A DNA stretch of 64,000 bases from JAGOEY01 sp017997515 (GTDB lineage Bacteria; Pseudomonadota; Gammaproteobacteria; Burkholderiales; Burkholderiaceae_C), in assembly GCA_026314275.1 (NCBI GenBank), contig CP111109.1, positions 558,001 through 622,000 on the forward strand, given 5' to 3'. Of this stretch, positions 62,751 through 64,000 are shown one piece after another; within the stretch, counting starts at the first letter, position 1, and every line of letters begins with the position of its first letter. The position numbers and the translations under genes are program-made. Under the pieces are notes generated by a model, which saw nothing but the letters and a program-made list of their open reading frames with translations, did not search any database and had not been told where the DNA came from.

Positions 62751-63476
62751 CTAAATATCGCCAAAGAAAAAAGTCTGAGAGCCACTTGGAAAAGAGGGTT
62801 GGGATGCTGGCTCAGATAAGTCCTTAGTGACACGTTCGCAGCATTCAATTGCAGCTGGACATCTGATGTCAAGAAACTGCTTTCTTGAATTTTCTGCGAA
62901 CCAAATAAAACGATATTCGGCTTCATGCGCAAAAGATATATGCTTCATGAAGTAAGCGTCTATGGCGAGTTTTGCGGTTCGGAGTTTCTGTTCTTGAAAC
63001 CATGAATCCGAATTCACGCCCGCAGTGGGTACAATTATTGGATTTGGATCAGACTTCGTGATCATTGTATTTTTACGGTAAATACAGAAGCCCTCAGTTC
63101 CTCCAATAAATCCTGGAATTTGACGTGATACTGCATCTGCGAATTTTAAGCTATCGAAAATACGAAATGCAGACGCTGAGCCGTCATTTTCACCTATCGG
63201 TGTCTCTACAGTTGACGCGCACATAATGTAGGCTTCCTGTCCGCACGCTCCAAGAATGCTCAAAGAGCCCGTTGGAGTATTGACCTCCATAGCTACGAGC
63301 CCTTCTTGTCCGTCTCTACGTTTTTCATCAGGATGTCGCCGGAAAGCCTCAAATGAAGAAAGGCGAAGCGAACCATCATTGAAAAATGCGTCGACATATT
63401 CAGTATTAATTTGTCTGACCAACGTAGGTAATCGAACTGTCCATGGTCTAGTAAACGCAAAGTTCATTTCAAGCAT
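62751..63476 (-). CDS. Unknown protein, probable integron cassette gene
   Basis: 241 residues from ATG 63476 with AGGA nine bases before it. I do not recognise the family with confidence; the layout (FNDGSLRLSSFEAFRRHPDEKRRDGQEG early, HEAEYRFIWFAEN late) faintly recalls DUF2971-type proteins. Base composition is clearly AT-richer than the rest of the window. It is divergent from an integron integrase remnant and followed by an attC-like site, so it was probably captured as a cassette. Confidence 0.7.
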   Translation of the reverse strand: MLEMNFAFTRPWTVRLPTLVRQINTEYVDAFFNDGSLRLSSFEAFRRHPDEKRRDGQEGLVAMEVNTPTGSLSILGACGQEAYIMCASTVETPIGENDGSASAFRIFDSLKFADAVSRQIPGFIGGTEGFCIYRKNTMITKSDPNPIIVPTAGVNSDSWFQEQKLRTAKLAIDAYFMKHISFAHEAEYRFIWFAENSRKQFLDIRCPAAIECCERVTKDLSEPASQPSFPSGSQTFFFGDI

Positions 63477-63625
63477 TTTATATAGTCCTAATGTAATGTA
63501 GACCGCAGAACCCGGTTGATGCATCCGGGCCGCGACGATACATCTTTTGAAAAAAGTCCCGCAACCCGCTTGCCTGTTGGCTTGCAAAGCAAGATATTGA
63601 ATAAATAAACAGGTATAAATTTTTC

Positions 63626-63902
63626 ATGAGACCCGGTACGCCTCCGCTGCAGTCCATCCGTTTGCTCGACCAAGTGCTAGAGCGGATTCGATATTTGCAC
63701 TATAGCCTCAAGACGGAAAAGGCTTATCTGCACTGGGTCCGCTTTTTTTATTCGCTGGAACGCAACGCAGCATGGCGGCATGCGGCACCCGCGAGACATG
63801 GGCAAAACGGAAATCGAAGCGTTTTTTTCAATGATGGCAAATGAGCGCAAGGTGTCGGAATTTCACACACAAGCAGGCTTCGCCTTGAATAATCAAATTT
63901 GA
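63626..63902 (+). pseudogene. Integron integrase remnant (intI-like), frameshifted and truncated
   Basis: Starts IRLLDQVLERIRYLHYSLKT then EKAYLHWVRFF, as integron integrases do. A run of seven T (63743-63749) shifts the frame; removing one T continues IRWNATQHGGMRHPRDMGK, TEIEAFFSMMANERKVS, again integrase-like, then the similarity fades and TGA ends it at 63900-63902. Only the N-terminal SAM-like domain remains and the catalytic half is gone. It cannot be active. Confidence 0.8.
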
Positions 63903-63951
63903 TAGCACCTTCCGCACTACCAACGTAGGTTAGATGCCATTTTTAATGCAA

Positions 63952-63972
63952 AAACCCGCACAAGGCGGGTTT
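63952..63972. terminator. Short hairpin at the window end
   Basis: AAACCCGC/GCGGGTTT with a five-base loop, preceded by an A-run. Shape of a rho-independent terminator, possibly for a gene entering from outside the window. Nothing else is seen from 63903 to 64000. Confidence 0.55.
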
Positions 63973-64000
63973 CATACTGTCAACAGCACGCAGTGCGCGC

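Noticed and set aside
63925..63937. GTAGGTTAGATGC as another integron core site
   Set aside because: GTTAGAT fits the core consensus but no paired inverse core or foldable arm is nearby.
1..64000. CRISPR arrays, rRNA or tRNA genes
   Set aside because: No regularly spaced direct repeats and no cloverleaf or rRNA-like stretch was recognised by eye in the intergenic spaces.

Overview
The window looks like a chromosomal stretch of a high-GC betaproteobacterium of the order Burkholderiales, most likely family Comamonadaceae (Rhodoferax/Polaromonas-like). I infer this from the protein families, from the ubiE-ubiJ-ubiB and fmdB-DUF502-aspS-nudB neighbourhoods, and from two families of short intergenic repeats. 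No organism name can be read from the sequence itself.

Positions 1-24.4 kb hold a nearly complete purine-to-glycerate pathway. On the minus strand, gcl-hyi-glxR-ttuD-xdhA-xdhB (8740 to below 1) joins xanthine oxidation to glyoxylate use. LysR, an 8-oxoguanine deaminase-like enzyme and an AlkC-like DNA repair protein follow on the plus strand. Then come puuD (urate oxidase with a cytochrome c domain), xdhC, uraH, a GntR regulator, puuE, a uraD-allC gene fusion, an M20 hydrolase, a second LysR, a nucleobase permease and a BMP-type binding lipoprotein. Together they would convert guanine/xanthine to urate, 5-hydroxyisourate, OHCU, allantoin, allantoate and ureidoglycolate/glyoxylate, and glyoxylate through tartronate semialdehyde to 2-phosphoglycerate. 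A shared 14-bp palindrome before puuD and between uraH and gntR is the likely GntR operator. Three genes here carry a lesion in this sequence: xdhA and ttuD (one-base deletions in G runs) and the permease (an in-frame TAA).

Positions 24.5-39.6 kb hold maeB and an uptake/deamination/oxygenation region: three NMT1/THI5-like binding proteins, one ABC ATPase and permease, two CDA-fold (guanine deaminase-like) enzymes, two isopenicillin N synthase-like Fe(II) oxygenases, a flavin reductase-like protein and an orphan ureD. Sigma-54-type promoters precede all three binding proteins. The most striking feature is the 391-bp divergent spacer at 35516-35906. Two back-to-back sigma-54-type promoters each start a transcript that opens directly with the same conserved RNA leader. 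I interpret these as a pair of NMT1-type xanthine riboswitches facing away from each other.

Positions 39.6-61.3 kb are mostly housekeeping: opgD, maoC and an acyl-CoA dehydrogenase, DUF429, a DMT exporter, a BLUF photoreceptor next to folE, nudB, aspS, a sodium:solute symporter, the ubiquinone genes, a diguanylate cyclase, a HIT protein and a 1295-residue FAD/Fe-S oxidoreductase. Positions 61.4-64 kb are a plastic end: an intact IS481-family element with perfect inverted repeats and a 6-bp target duplication, an attC-like site, an unknown AT-richer gene and a broken integron integrase.

No rRNA, tRNA or CRISPR array was seen.
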